Shown piece after piece: positions 33,141 to 44,730 of a stretch of 64,000 bases of DNA. This DNA is from Cyclaneusma minus (Eukaryota > Ascomycota > Leotiomycetes > Marthamycetales > Marthamycetaceae): contig JAKZHN010000011.1 in NCBI GenBank assembly GCA_037179335.1, positions 1,208,428 to 1,272,427 on the forward strand, read 5' to 3'. The notes under the pieces were generated by a model. It was not told the origin of the DNA. It worked only from the letters and a program-made list of their open reading frames with translations, and did not search any database. How positions within the stretch are numbered: the first letter of the stretch is position 1; each line of letters starts with the position of its first letter. A program made the translations under genes and the position numbers.

Positions 33141-34928
33141 ATGGTTCTCGACCTCCTCCTCGAGCATGCTTCGCCCAAGAGCACTGCTATTACGCTGGTC
33201 GTCACCCTCGTCATCTACGCCGTCTTCACTCGCATCATTGAAGAGCGCAAGATCAGATCACTGGGCGGCCATGCCCCTCGAACCCCCAGCTATGCTCCCC
33301 TAGGTACTATTATTTTCCCGATCTCTTCATCCTAATTGTCAAGCGTCAACTCGGAAATGTTGCTAACATCCCTTGTCAGGTCTCGATATCGTCTGGAAAG
33401 CCGCCAAAACCTCCATGAACCACAGCGCCCTTGAGCACTGGCGCGATGGTTTCCTCAAAGAGACTTCGACTATCGAAATGCGCGTCATTGGATGCCGCAG
33501 CATCATCACGGCCGAGCCTGAGAACATCAAAGCCATACTCACAAGCCAGTTCCAGGACTACGGCAAGGGCAAGCCGTTTCACAAGGATTTTCATGACTTC
33601 CTCGGCGACTCGATCTTCACGACCGACCATGATGAATGGCATGCTTCGAGACAACTGATTAGACCGATGTTCATCAAGGACCGAGTCAGCGATTTGGAGA
33701 CGTTTGAGAAACATGTGAAGCCCTTGATTGAGGCTATTGCGAATGGGGGTGTGACAGGGAGCCCCGGAGTTGCGAGCGACAATGTGGGAAAAGGGAGAGT
33801 GGTGGATGTCGGTGATTTGTTCTTTCGGTTTACGCTTGATGCTGCGACGGACTTTTTGCTTGGGAAAAGCGTGGACAGTCTGCACACCCTGCAACAACCT
33901 TTTGCCATTGCATTCGCCGAGGTTCAACGGGTACAGAACCTCATTGCCAGGATAGGGTCAGTCCTATCCTTAGTGGCAAAAACTCAAGGTCAAGTCATAC
34001 TGACGCCTATCTAGACCCGCCAACAAGCTTCTCTCCCGAAAGACCTTCTTCGACGGCCTCAAAGTGATCAACGAATTCGTCCAGCCCTACATTGAGCAAG
34101 TCTTGCGTCTCCCACCTGAAGAACTCGAGAGCAAAGTCAAGTCAGACTCGGATTATACTTTCCTCCACGCTCTGGCCAGCTTCACCCGTGACCGAGTCGT
34201 CATCCGCGACCAACTTGTTGCCGTCTTGCTCGCAGGTCGAGACACCACGGCTTCGGCGCTCTCATGGGCCTTCTACGAGCTCGCCCGTCATCCTGAGATC
34301 TACAGGAAACTGCGAGCTGAAATTCTCGACACCGTCGGTCCGACAGCTCTCCCCACATATGAGCATCTCAAGAACATGAAATATCTTCGGGTAAGTTGAT
34401 CTTCATCACTTCAAGTCATCACCCCTGATACCAAATACTTGTCACTAAAAACGCCCTCAGCACACCATGGACGAAACCCTCCGTCTGTACCCCGTCGTTC
34501 CCTACAATGTGCGCCTCGCCCTGAAAGACACCACACTGCCCCGCGGCGGCGGCCCCGACGGTCTCTCCCCCATCGGCATCCTCAAAGACACACCGATCGG
34601 CTACTCGGCCCTCGTCATGCAACGCCGTCCCGATCTCTACCCCCCTGGCTCCGACCCTCTCACCTTCAATCCCGAACGTTGGGACAGCTGGCAGCCGAAA
34701 CCCTGGGAATACATTCCTTTCAATGGCGGACCGAGGATTTGCATTGGCCAGAATTTTGCGTTGACCGAAATGGGCTATACGATTGTGAGGTTGTTGCAGA
34801 GGTTTGAGAGGTGTGATTGGCATATGGAGAGTGTGGATGGGGGGACGCCGGTGTTGAAGGCTGAGATTACGCTGCAGCCGGGGCAGGGGGTGAAGGTGGG
34901 GTTTTGGGATGCGGAGAAGAGGGCGTGA
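33141..34928 (+). CDS. Cytochrome P450, CYP52-clan-like
   Basis: A class II microsomal P450; its clan typically oxidises alkanes, fatty acids or related chains. Exons are 33141-33303, 33380-33956, 34015-34390 and 34461-34928 (527 aa). The N-terminus has one hydrophobic anchor (TAITLVVTLVIYAVFT) and the start ATG follows TCAAAA. Marks include the DDEWHASRQLIRPMF helix-C segment, the I-helix oxygen motif AGRDTTA (about 320), the K-helix ETLR, FNPERW and the haem-binding loop FNGGPRICIGQ with the proximal cysteine near 464. DYGKGKPFHKDFHDFLGDSIF is shared with the CYP52/CYP539 group. Introns are 58-76 nt, all GT-AG. It starts 255 bp beyond the AT-rich element, yet its own base composition is normal and the frame intact, so RIP has not leaked into it. 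Substrate unknown. Confidence 0.92.
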
Positions 34929-37900
34929 AGATTTAGGATCTGGGATGGGGTGATGCTGTGAGATATTGTTCTTGGGTGTTGGTCAGTTTTCATACATAGG
35001 GTTTGTTTGCTTTGGTCAGTATACCCTCTCGGCTTCTTAGTTACCCCTTATTGAGGATATTTCCTGATGAAAAAAAATAGCAAAATTGAGTGATGACACT
35101 GTTTATTCTTGGAAAGATTTTGTTTGCCGTGTTTTTCATCATTATCAGCTGTAATACTGCCTGTCGGTTCCTAAAGCCCCTTCGCCCGCCCAAAGGCATC
35201 CCCGGTTCAAAAGTATCTTCACATTCTCTTCACACAAACACAGAGCGCATGTGTTTCACAAATCGACAGCGGAGAAGAATTTCATAACAACCCTCCGATT
35301 ATCGACTCGCTCTCTCAATCTCGCGAAGCGTTCCGCTCCACCGTGGGCACCTAAGTTCCAAGCTGCCCTCCGTTCTCTATTTACATTACCAAAGCAAACA
35401 TTTCACCTAACATCGCCTCACACTCCCAATCGCCTAAACCTCTTCGTTCCTTTCAGCACAAAACCACCTCGTCTACTCTGAATCAGCTGCTCCGACCAGA
35501 AGCCAACCAAGCGAAGAGTGATCGAATCCACTTCCAATTCCCCAGTGCTTGAGCCTTCTGAAGACGACGTCGCCGACGAAGTTGACATGCACCAACTCAC
35601 AACTGCCTTCAGCCAGACCCAGGCTGGCATTATCGCGAAATTCAAGCAGAAGTCAACACCGTAAGCAATGTTCGCCTGTGGAGGTAAGTCACTCCAATAT
35701 CTCTACTTCACACTCTGAGATGTCATCCACTAACTCCCCTTAGCCTGTGGCATCGAGCTCTACCAGCACCGAATCCCTGCCGCCGCTCCCCAGTAAACCT
35801 CCTCTTCGCAAAAGCCTCACTTCGGTCAATACCTCGGCAGCATACGGTTCAGAACTTCATCGCCATCGACACGATCAATAACTATGACGCGGATCGCACA
35901 CCGTCCTCCACGAGCAAGCTGGTTTTTTGTACACTAACTTGGAGTATGTCAAAGGAGGCAACATCCGCAACCCAACAACAATGGATTCACAGCGCACCCA
36001 GAGCATTCAGGCGACAATCTCGCCTCACCCTCGCCTCACTTCAAGGAATCACTTCATGATGAGATCTCGATATACCTACCGGGCACACTTGCACACCATG
36101 GCTTCCAACTAGTTCCTCTCCATGATCTGACGACAGGCGATGGCAGATCTGTCTTCTTTTTTGACAGGATTCTGAGTATTGGCAACTTAAAGCGCTACGT
36201 TCAACGTGTGCCTTTCGAAGTATGCCAGATCGGTAACTACTGAAAAGACGACCACACAGACGAGAAGATCTGGATCCAATTCAAGGTATAGGGGGTCAGT
36301 TGCGACGATGGTCACGCTCAAATAGTCCAATCCCACAACTGCTCTCAACCTTTCCTCCCTAATCGTCAAGCCTCGACACGCGCATCTAACCCCTGCTCCT
36401 TCTACGTCCCCGCTCTACATGTCGCACCCTCTACGACAGTTGCCTGCCCTGAACCCGGCCCACCCTGCGAACCGCCCATAATCTACCCAATCATGACCGA
36501 GCTCGAAGCCGACTGATTGAACTGTTCACCCGATGATCACGAGGATGGACGACACATGGTGTGGACCCCATCGGGTCGCTATCCGGGCTTCAATAATGTA
36601 ATCCCCATCACACCCAGAGCACTCAGCCGATGAGCTCGCCTCACGCTCGCCTCGCGTTCGCCTCAATGGCGACGACAGTCACGCCCAATAGTCCAATCCC
36701 AACCGACTGGATCGAGGCTCTCAGTTTGCGCTTGAGTGTTTCTGCGTTGATAGCCTCCTGCCTCTCGACAGCCAACACTACTCCACAACTGTGTTTACCA
36801 CATATTCGAGGTTCGTGGAAGTGTTGAAGCAACGAGCAATACAAGACGGTGCATGTCTGACGCGTCGAATTCCCTAGGTCTACGGCAGCTGCGGGAGCTT
36901 CTGCGACTGTTTGCTTCCCAGACCTTGTACTCTTGGCTTATGGACCAGCCCCTGTCACCCATACCCTTTGCAATATTTGGGTATAAGACACTGGAGGAGC
37001 TGCTTCTGAGGTACACACCTAGTCCCACCATTTCTCTCAGATCGTTGACAGCGAACTGACAATGACGCCTGAGAATGCTCAGCCTGACTACCCGAGTCTG
37101 AAAACCATCAGGCGCGTCGCCAAAGACACTCCGGTCTTTTACCACGACAAGCACGGCGAATGCGCATGGCCACACGACAAACAGTCAACTACCGACATGC
37201 TCAACGTTCTCTACCAAAAAGAGCTGATGGGTCAACGACATATTCTCGACCGCAAGTATCTTACCACGTTAATACCTTCCACCATCACTTGTGGTGCGGC
37301 TCGCGCTAACAGCGACCGGTTTCAGCAGCCAATGTACTGACATTTCTCTGCCTCTTGAAGCGGTCCGAATACTAGACTCACAAGACGACGTGTGCTGCCG
37401 TTGACTTGCTGGCGTATTTAGATCTCGGTCTCCACGCGGCTTCTTGCCACGTCAGATATAAATACAACTCTAGATTGTTTTCTCTTGGCGATGCAAATTT
37501 ACCGCTCCTGAGGCCAAACCTGCAACTTAACAACAGAGGATCCCCATCAAACCCACAGAATAGACAGACTTTTCCAACTTCACGCGCTGAGAGATAGGAA
37601 TACGGCTCAACCATCTGGTCACTTCCAACTCTCTCCTTTGATTCATCCTGATCAGGGGGTATCACAGGTTTAACATGGCACCTGTCTAAAAGCTGGCAAA
37701 TAATGGCAGGCCGCTATTTGGGATCCAATGGAGCCAGCAACTCAGGCGACAAGTTCGCCACGCTGGCCTTAGTGGCGACAAAGGTCACACCAGAGAGTCC
37801 AATCCCACAACTCCTTCCAGCTTTCCCCCCAAATTGTCTAGCCTCAATGTGGCGCATCGCTCTCGATCTGGTTGCAATCATGGCAAATCCCATTTTCAAC

Positions 37901-38993
37901 CAGGCCTGGCGAGAACACTCCTTACACACGTGTTTTAGATGCTGCTGTCAACAATCAACAGAGCTCATCGCCTGCCCCCACCATGAGCGCTTTCGAGCGC
38001 AGAAGGACTGAGAATATGGCCATAAACTAAGCTCCCATGCAACAATATATGATCGCTGCCGCCGGCAACATGGCTCCCGCAATTGTTCCCAAGCCTGATG
38101 CCAAGCCTCGTGGTCGGCCAAGAAAGGATGGCTTGCTACCATTCCACCACCACTCTCGTTCTCCACTTCGATAAGACCTCTTTCTAGTAGTCTCTGACAA
38201 TTGGACGTTCGCTCTCATCCTGATTAACTTCAAATCTCCCACCTACCTCCCCTCTGGATCTATGCCGTTTGAGCTTGCAGAACCGCAGTTAGTTGAGCTC
38301 TGGATCCTTGCGGATTTTTTCCATGTGGCATATGTCAGCCTTGCACCAAGCTCCAGGACTTAGACGTGTCGACATGGAGATAGACTAATGCATCTGCGCT
38401 CCAATAACTTCATTCTCTATCGAATACACTAATCGTCATCGCTGTCCAATTCCTCATTCGCTTACCGACAAAAGCCCTCATTGGCCTACATCCTCTCTTA
38501 AAGCTCGCCAGCCATTCGCCTCACTGAACTCCAAGCCTTTCACCTCAACCACGAAGCCATGCGACCTGACTTACGCGCTCTATACGAAGTCTTTTACGAA
38601 GAGAGGAAGCGTGTAAATGTCGAGGAACTTAAGCGCCTGCAGGAGCGACATCTCGTCGAAGAGTAGTAGTAGATCGAAAGGTACAAGACCCAAGCGCGAA
38701 TGTCCAGCCTCCGTCTTTGTATTAGGTGAGAGCGAAAGGGGTGGTGTGGCCGACAACCCGAAGGCTCCCGCAATCAATGGAACGACCGATAGCGACAGGG
38801 CCCTTCCCCGAGGGGTCCCAATCTAAGAAAAGAAAGGAGCAACATCAAGACTCTGTAGTGAGTATGCCTGTCTTTCCGAAACGGAAGAAGCATTCCATCT
38901 CGGACTACTTTTAACCTATACCAGCCTCCTCAAGCCCGCTGACCTCACCCTCCTCCCGTCTGTTTTCAGACCCCACCGAGATGAAGTTGTTTT

Positions 38994-39845
38994 ATGTGGG
39001 ACGAGTCACCTGACAGCGCGTGGCTCTCGGAGGGCATCGGCCCGACACAAGGGAGCTTGCACGGGGTATTTACGACGTGCCACTTGTCAACATCCTCCTC
39101 GCGAGTGAGGCCCTGCGTTGCCACGCCGTATCCAACCTTTACAAGCTTTGGACTTTTTGAGCTCTCACCAACCACGACCACTGTCTCGTTGACCTTGTCA
39201 TTGTTATTGGCACCTCGCTCAGTTCAAGCCCGAGAACTTGGCCAGTCAAATCAAGCATTTTTCCCGGCAAAGCAAGTTCGAGGTCGGACAGATGTATGTT
39301 ATGCCCGCAATAATAACTGCCATCGCCAGAAAACTGCTGAGCACACCGTCACAACTGATCCTCGGACCGCAAACGCCACAGCTTCACATACATGCACTCC
39401 ACTCGGCATCTCCTCTGCTTCACTATCATCGGCTACATATTCAGCTACAGCCTCAGCTTCTGCAGACCATGTCGACTACTTAGACGATGATGGATATTTC
39501 AGCGACGTCGTATCGTATATCCCGTCAGCAGAGATCCAAGAAGTGCAGGATCTACAATCGACTATCATGGACACTAAGCGGCTGTCTACGCAATACGCCT
39601 TTGCATCAATGGATGTGGAGGGCCTGCTCATTCCTGCCCAGCACTTCCCTATCCTACTCTTGGACAGTCGCATACCCAGTACCCACCGTCCTCCTCACTC
39701 GACAGTTAAACAATTAGCTGAGAACAAATCTGATCTCGCATTGCCCAAAAGCCCTCGCGTGACGACCATGGGCCCAATAGCAGCTACCCAGCTTGATCGT
39801 GAGGTACTTTGTATGGTCGCGAGCCACGGGCGTCGGACGTTATGA
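38994..39845 (+). CDS. Hypothetical open frame, 283 codons, low confidence
   Basis: An uninterrupted 283-codon frame with no recognisable domain. The second half, including VDYLDDDGYFSDVVSYIP, looks more protein-like than the first. There is no good evidence for its start or for splicing, and the surroundings are repeat-rich with many relics. It may be part of a longer degraded gene with the frame at 40304-40899. I do not recognise a function. Confidence 0.25.
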   Translation: MWDESPDSAWLSEGIGPTQGSLHGVFTTCHLSTSSSRVRPCVATPYPTFTSFGLFELSPTTTTVSLTLSLLLAPRSVQARELGQSNQAFFPAKQVRGRTDVCYARNNNCHRQKTAEHTVTTDPRTANATASHTCTPLGISSASLSSATYSATASASADHVDYLDDDGYFSDVVSYIPSAEIQEVQDLQSTIMDTKRLSTQYAFASMDVEGLLIPAQHFPILLLDSRIPSTHRPPHSTVKQLAENKSDLALPKSPRVTTMGPIAATQLDREVLCMVASHGRRTL

Positions 39846-40136
39846 GGGTAAAGATCAAGGTGTATCTCCCCATCTTCGCACCGGGTGGGAGGTTCGGGAC
39901 GTGGGAGTCCAAAGTTGGCGACTTTGCTTTAGTGGATAGCTTCGGTCTCGACTTCACCGCGGCCCTCTTATAGCCCTGAGTCTCTCTGGAAGGAAGAGCT
40001 TTGAACTACCGTCACCAGCAAGAAGAAGAAGACAAAGAGCGGAAAGGCTACTGGTGGTCGTGCAGCTTTAGGTTGTTACGGTTTCTCCGAACCTTTTATG
40101 ACTGAGTGCCTTGGCAAAGGTTGAGCTCCATTGAAT

Positions 40137-40196
40137 GGAGCTAACCTTCGCTTGCTGGAGCTAACCCTCGCTTGCTGGAGTTAGCTCTCGCTTGCT
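40137..40196. repeat. Three tandem copies of a 20-mer
   Basis: The unit GGAGCTAACCTTCGCTTGCT occurs three times head to tail with 1-4 changes. Nothing in the neighbourhood explains it. Confidence 0.9.
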
Positions 40197-40303
40197 GGCT
40201 AGCGCAGCGGAGTTTTAGTAGCTGTAGCTTAAAAAGGAAGTTTCGTGAGGACAAGGTTCCTGAAACCAACAAACAAGCTGTACGGGAAGCCGAACATCCT
40301 GCT

Positions 40304-40899
40304 ATGTCCGTTGTCAAGCCCCTCAAGCGGGCTAGCAACGCCCCCGTTTCAGACAAATGCCCCAAAGACCAATGTCCCCCAGACGAATCTTCAGGTACGA
40401 CTTTACGCACCAAAACGACAACCACCGAAGCAAACTGTCGCCGACTAAATTGTTCTCCACTAGAAGTCCCTCACCGAACGACCGCAATCCAATCTTCCAC
40501 AGCCTCGTGCGAGTTGCCTTCCAAAACCAGGTCTGTCATCCCTCCCTACCCTGATTTGCACCCCGCACCTCTTACTAATACAATTGTAGCGACCCAACTC
40601 TTTCCAATAGCAATCCCGCTCGCTATGAACCCTCACCTGGGACTGAGAAGCCGCATCTCCCCTGTCAGCCACAAAGCCCAAGCCAGTCCCTGAGTAATAC
40701 TGTGCTACCGGATGTCACTACACAGATAACCGAAAATGGGTTCTCTAGCAGAGTATGCTCTCCACCCGTATCTAAAACTCATGTTTCCCTGGATACAGAA
40801 AATGTCGTCGACTGGGATCTGTACTTGGAGTCTCTGGAAAGAGAAATTGAGTCGGAGTGGGATCGGTTTTGCAAGTCTTTGTCACAGCCCTCCCCTTGA
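40304..40899 (+). CDS. Hypothetical two-exon protein, low confidence
   Basis: Exon 1 is 40304-40530 and exon 2 is 40590-40899, joined by a 59-nt GT-AG intron with a CTAAT branch-like site; the phases agree (178 aa). The protein is serine/proline/threonine-rich and ends in a charged, helical-looking tail, DWDLYLESLEREIESEW. An upstream in-frame region open from 40172 contains no ATG before 40304. It is not recognisable as a known family. Consistent splicing is the main support; location in a relic-rich block argues for caution. Confidence 0.35.
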
Positions 40900-42060
40900 G
40901 CCAAGGATGTAGCGATGTGCTAGCGCCAAAAAAGGACTCGCTTTCTTGAATGACAGCTCCACTGTCATAGCTCTTCTCTCATTAGTTCAGACCACAACAA
41001 TGAACTGAATCCCTAACCTTTCAGTGCTTGTGATTCGCTTCGTGACAGTCTTTATACTGATCAGGGGCTACCGGAACCTTCAGCAAACGTCCCAGGAGAA
41101 GAGTTATGCCATCTTTCCATCTTTGTGCCCCATTCCAAATTAACAACTAAAGTAGCAACAAATCTTAGAACCAGGGAACCAGATATCCATTTCCTCAAAG
41201 AAATCAGCTACAAGGTATACAACCAATCGCTACATGTTCACCCAATCCCCAATCTGTCGAGGCCACTGTGATCTACAACCCCCTATGCTACTCCCAATCT
41301 CCAAAGAACGCACGTGCGTATTAGACTATGATAGATAGGTAATTCATGAAGCTACGACAGCCCACAATACAGGGACCGTAAAGCTGTATCATTGAAGTTT
41401 TAGTAGCAGATACCACACAAGGATAGCAAGTGTCGTCAGCCCGATAGCCCAAAACATTTGAGTGGTCGGTGGTGGATGGTCAAGTAGTTGCTCAAGTAGC
41501 TCTTTCTGTATCCTCGCTTAACAAAACGAGATAGTACGGCTGGAGTTGACTCTGCTGCTGGAGTGAAGTAAGGAGCGGAAAAAGTAAGTTTATTACATGT
41601 AACTTCTCCATGTCCTCACCCGGCTGCCCCAGCTTCAACTCTGTCAGCAAACAATTCCCAGCCATACCTCGCCTCTATCCCGTCCTGTCCCGCTACGTTA
41701 GCCGAGATCTCTGAAGTACTTAAAACATCCATTGGAAAGTCAAACCTAGACTTGTTTCTACCAGACCACGGGGACACACAAACCGCCCATTGAGTGGGTG
41801 TCGTCTTTGCTTGCGCTTTCATGGAAGTAGAGTTGCTGTGCTTTGCTTCCATGGGCGGGCAAGAATTGGCTGACCACTATGGTACTGCTACTGAGGCTTC
41901 AACGATACGACTTTACGGTCCATGTGCCGTGGCTTCCAAAGCTTCGTGAACTATCACAGTTCAATCCCGGGTGTCCAGCTATCTCCCGTCCTTCTCTCGA
42001 AGTGAGAAGAAGCTATCGAGCACCGATGCCTCTCGAGCCCTCAGTCTCCAACTGCTTACC

Positions 42061-42256
42061 GTACTTGTGAAGATGCTTGGCAGGTGCTGCAGGTGGACAG
42101 ATTGAAGGTGCTCGGGGTTGTGGGGAGAGGGAAGGGAGAGTTGGGAGCGCGAGAGAGCTTTTATGCCCCAGCATGGTGGTGTCTGCACTAGCGCCTCTTT
42201 GAGGCGAGACCTGCCCTCCTGAGTCCTCAATCCAGCCTCACCCCCGTCGGCTGGCG
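42061..42256. repeat. Direct duplication, copy 1
   Basis: Shares with 42606-42797 a run including GCTTGGCAGGTG, GACAGATTGAAGGTGCT, GGTTGTGGGGAGAGG and CTTTTATGCCCCAGCATGG, in the same order and orientation. The copies are 545 bp apart. Confidence 0.85.
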
Positions 42257-42605
42257 TTAAGAAGACTGTACTCGCTGCGCCAAGCACTTCAACACCATAG
42301 ACGAGAATCAAAACCACAACCACAGATTCACCAACCACCAGGTCTGTCGCAAGTGCTTCAGATCCCACAACGTTTCCACCGCAGTTTTGTCTACGGCAAA
42401 GCCACTGGACGCTCCGACCTCGGAACCTGCGCCTTCCGCTCTGAAGCCGAGCACAAGGGAGTGCAGAGTTTTGTTGTTGGTGGTCGTGCGTGAGAGAAGT
42501 TGGAGGGTCATAGTTGCGAAGACGAGGCCACAGATTGGGCCTTTGTAAGCACATCCCCTGTTTGAGTCCAACTGTCACCTAACTTCCTATCCACCGGTGC
42601 TTAAC

Positions 42606-42797
42606 GTACTTGTGAGGGAGCTTGGCAGGTGGTCCACGTGGACAGATTGAAGGTGCTTGAGGTTGTGGGGAGAGGAAAGGGAGAATTGGGAGCGCGAGAG
42701 AGCTTTTATGCCCCAGCATGGTGGTCTCTGTACTAGCGCCTTTTTTAGGCGAGATCTGCAATCCTCGCTCTAGCCTCACCCCGTTGGTTGGTGTCAC
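42606..42797. repeat. Direct duplication, copy 2
   Basis: Second copy of the segment at 42061-42256. It has scattered substitutions and small indels. Just downstream, near 42817, is TATAAATGCAGCG, a TATA-like box. Confidence 0.85.
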
Positions 42798-44220
42798 GGC
42801 CCAGGGCTATCTGCTATAAATGCAGCGAGCTTACCTTCTCCCCCTGGAGTCTTTGCAAGAACGACAAGTCCTCGGACCAGAGGCACCCTGCTTCCATCGT
42901 AAGACAGAGCGGGGCACAGACAGTGACCGCGACCGCTTGCTGTGCGAGAGCTATCCTGCTGCAACGGAGGCCTGCTCAGTCTGTGGTGACCTTCCAGGGG
43001 CATGCTGCGAAGCAGGCTGCTGCTGCTGCTGAGGAAACTGCTATCATCGAGAATGGTGATTTCAAGGAGGAGGACAAATCTCCGTTCCAAACAATATCTC
43101 GGGAGTTTCTGACAATTAGCTCTCAAATCACTCGTCCTGTCAAGATCATGAAAATCTTCGGAGTGGGGATTACTTTGCGGTATCCAGACTCTGTTGCAGG
43201 ATCCAGACGTCTTTGTTATCTCCAGATCTATCTGTCGTATCCAGACTCCAAACCGGTCTTGGAGCTGCTTTGTCGGCTCTTCATCTGTGTTTCCTCTGTG
43301 GTGAGAGCTGTCTTCTCTCCGTGCATCCTTCGTCTCTCATACCCGTACCCAAGTTAACTTAAAAAGTACAGACTCACCAGCTTCCCAAACTCAACCCTGT
43401 TACATTTATTGGTACCCCCCTTCTTCACCTGTACAAGGCGCCGGCATAGTTGGCCTACCAGCTGTATCTATTTGCGAAGCCCCTTCGCTTCTCTGTGTTT
43501 AGGGGCTTCTACGCCCAGTCGCCTGGATATAAAAATAGTCCCACCAATCCTCCGCTTGCCCCTTCTTCCTTTCCTGCACGCAAGGTGATCTTCAAGGTCC
43601 TCGACAGTCTTGTTCATCTGCTTTCTTTTCGGGTCGTAAGTACGTCAAGAGCGACCACATGGCAGCATGCATCCCTGTCTCCTTTCCACAATTTCTTTAG
43701 TCTTGGCAGTATTCATGATGTTAAAAATCACCGGTCAATTAATACAAAACCTTCCCTCTCTCTTCATTGTCGGACACCCCGAATAACCCCGATAGGCCCG
43801 CGAATATGACGTAAAAACTCTTTTTTAATAGCGCATGACAATCACGTCATCCAAGCCTATGAAAATAGACTCGGGGGTGGCTTTTCCCAAAGAGGCAAAA
43901 AAATCCATTCAGGCTTGAGCCTTGGCTGGCTATGCACTACAATACTTGATCGGAAATCACTTTCGTGCTTCGCAATCTTACATGTGACGAGCTGGAATAT
44001 ATGAAGATAATTTGTTTCAAATTCTGCACCCTATTCCTCGCTCGTTCACTGTTTCTTCCCATCTCTCTATTTTCGTAATTCCCCAATTCCCCCACGCCCT
44101 ATCTCATACCAGCGACAGTCACGCCAGAAGACAGAACGAGAGAAATAAGACCAAGACCAGCTTGAAAGTATAGCCAAGAATCACGACTTATACAGTCGGA
44201 GACCTATTGGCATCCAAATA

Positions 44221-44730
44221 ATGGGCAATTACTTCTCCTCCTACTCGCCCTTCGGCAACAGTTCCAAGTCCCCTCGCACCGAAGCAGTAGTCCTCAATCC
44301 CTCCGATATCTCCGCCCTACCAAAAGAAGGCTACGACGACAACAACCACGGCCATGTCTCCTGGCACACCCTCATCTCCTCAGACAAAACCCCTTCCAAC
44401 AGCCTGACTGCTGGAATCGCCACTCTCCCACCGAAACTTCCCGAGCATCCTATCTCCTCTGGCGGCAACCTGGCGCCTCACAAGCACATGCATGCGGAAA
44501 TATACATCGTGCTGAAAGGGCAAGGGATTGTGAATATCGATATGGTGGAGTATCAAGTTGAGGCTGGATCTGTGGTGTTCATTCCTGGAAATGCGGAGCA
44601 TGGGTGCAGGAATTCTAGTGTGACGGAGGTGTTTGTGTGGTACTATTGTTTCGCGGCGGATCACTTTGCGCAGGTGAAGTATCGGTTTAAGAATGAGTTC
44701 GGGAGCGTTGCTGCAGACACACCAAGATAG
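44221..44730 (+). CDS. Cupin-domain protein, possible N-myristoylation
   Basis: A 169-aa single-exon protein with one cupin_2 barrel. The first cupin motif is PHKHMHAEIYIVLKGQG (about residues 86-102) with metal-binding His and Glu; the second is VFIPGNAEHGCRN with a His. Such proteins are small metal-dependent enzymes or sugar/substrate-binding folds; the substrate is unknown. The N-terminus MGNYFSS fits the MGxxxS pattern for N-myristoylation, so membrane tethering is possible (inference). The start is preceded by CCAAATA and by a purine-rich probable 5' UTR. It appears intact and is the only convincing gene in the 24 kb between the P450 and the HTH gene. Confidence 0.85.
   Translation: MGNYFSSYSPFGNSSKSPRTEAVVLNPSDISALPKEGYDDNNHGHVSWHTLISSDKTPSNSLTAGIATLPPKLPEHPISSGGNLAPHKHMHAEIYIVLKGQGIVNIDMVEYQVEAGSVVFIPGNAEHGCRNSSVTEVFVWYYCFAADHFAQVKYRFKNEFGSVAADTPR

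Larger units (their letters stand above)
34929..44220. other. Gene-poor block with relics and dispersed repeats
   Basis: No clearly functional gene is seen apart from two weak candidates listed separately. Coding-like pieces occur with stops between them, for example near 35519-35660 (frame containing DVADEVDMHQLTTAF) and 38560-38660 (MRPDLRALYEVFYEERKR, then two stops). Three related segments at 36301, 36669 and 37773 share GTCACNC followed by AGTCCAATCCCA; on the minus strand they encode related peptides. Other structure: a 20-mer repeated three times at 40137, and a 0.2 kb direct duplication at 42061 and 42606. TATA-like boxes near pyrimidine-rich tracts recur. I read it as degraded mobile or gene-family DNA. 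Confidence 0.55.
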
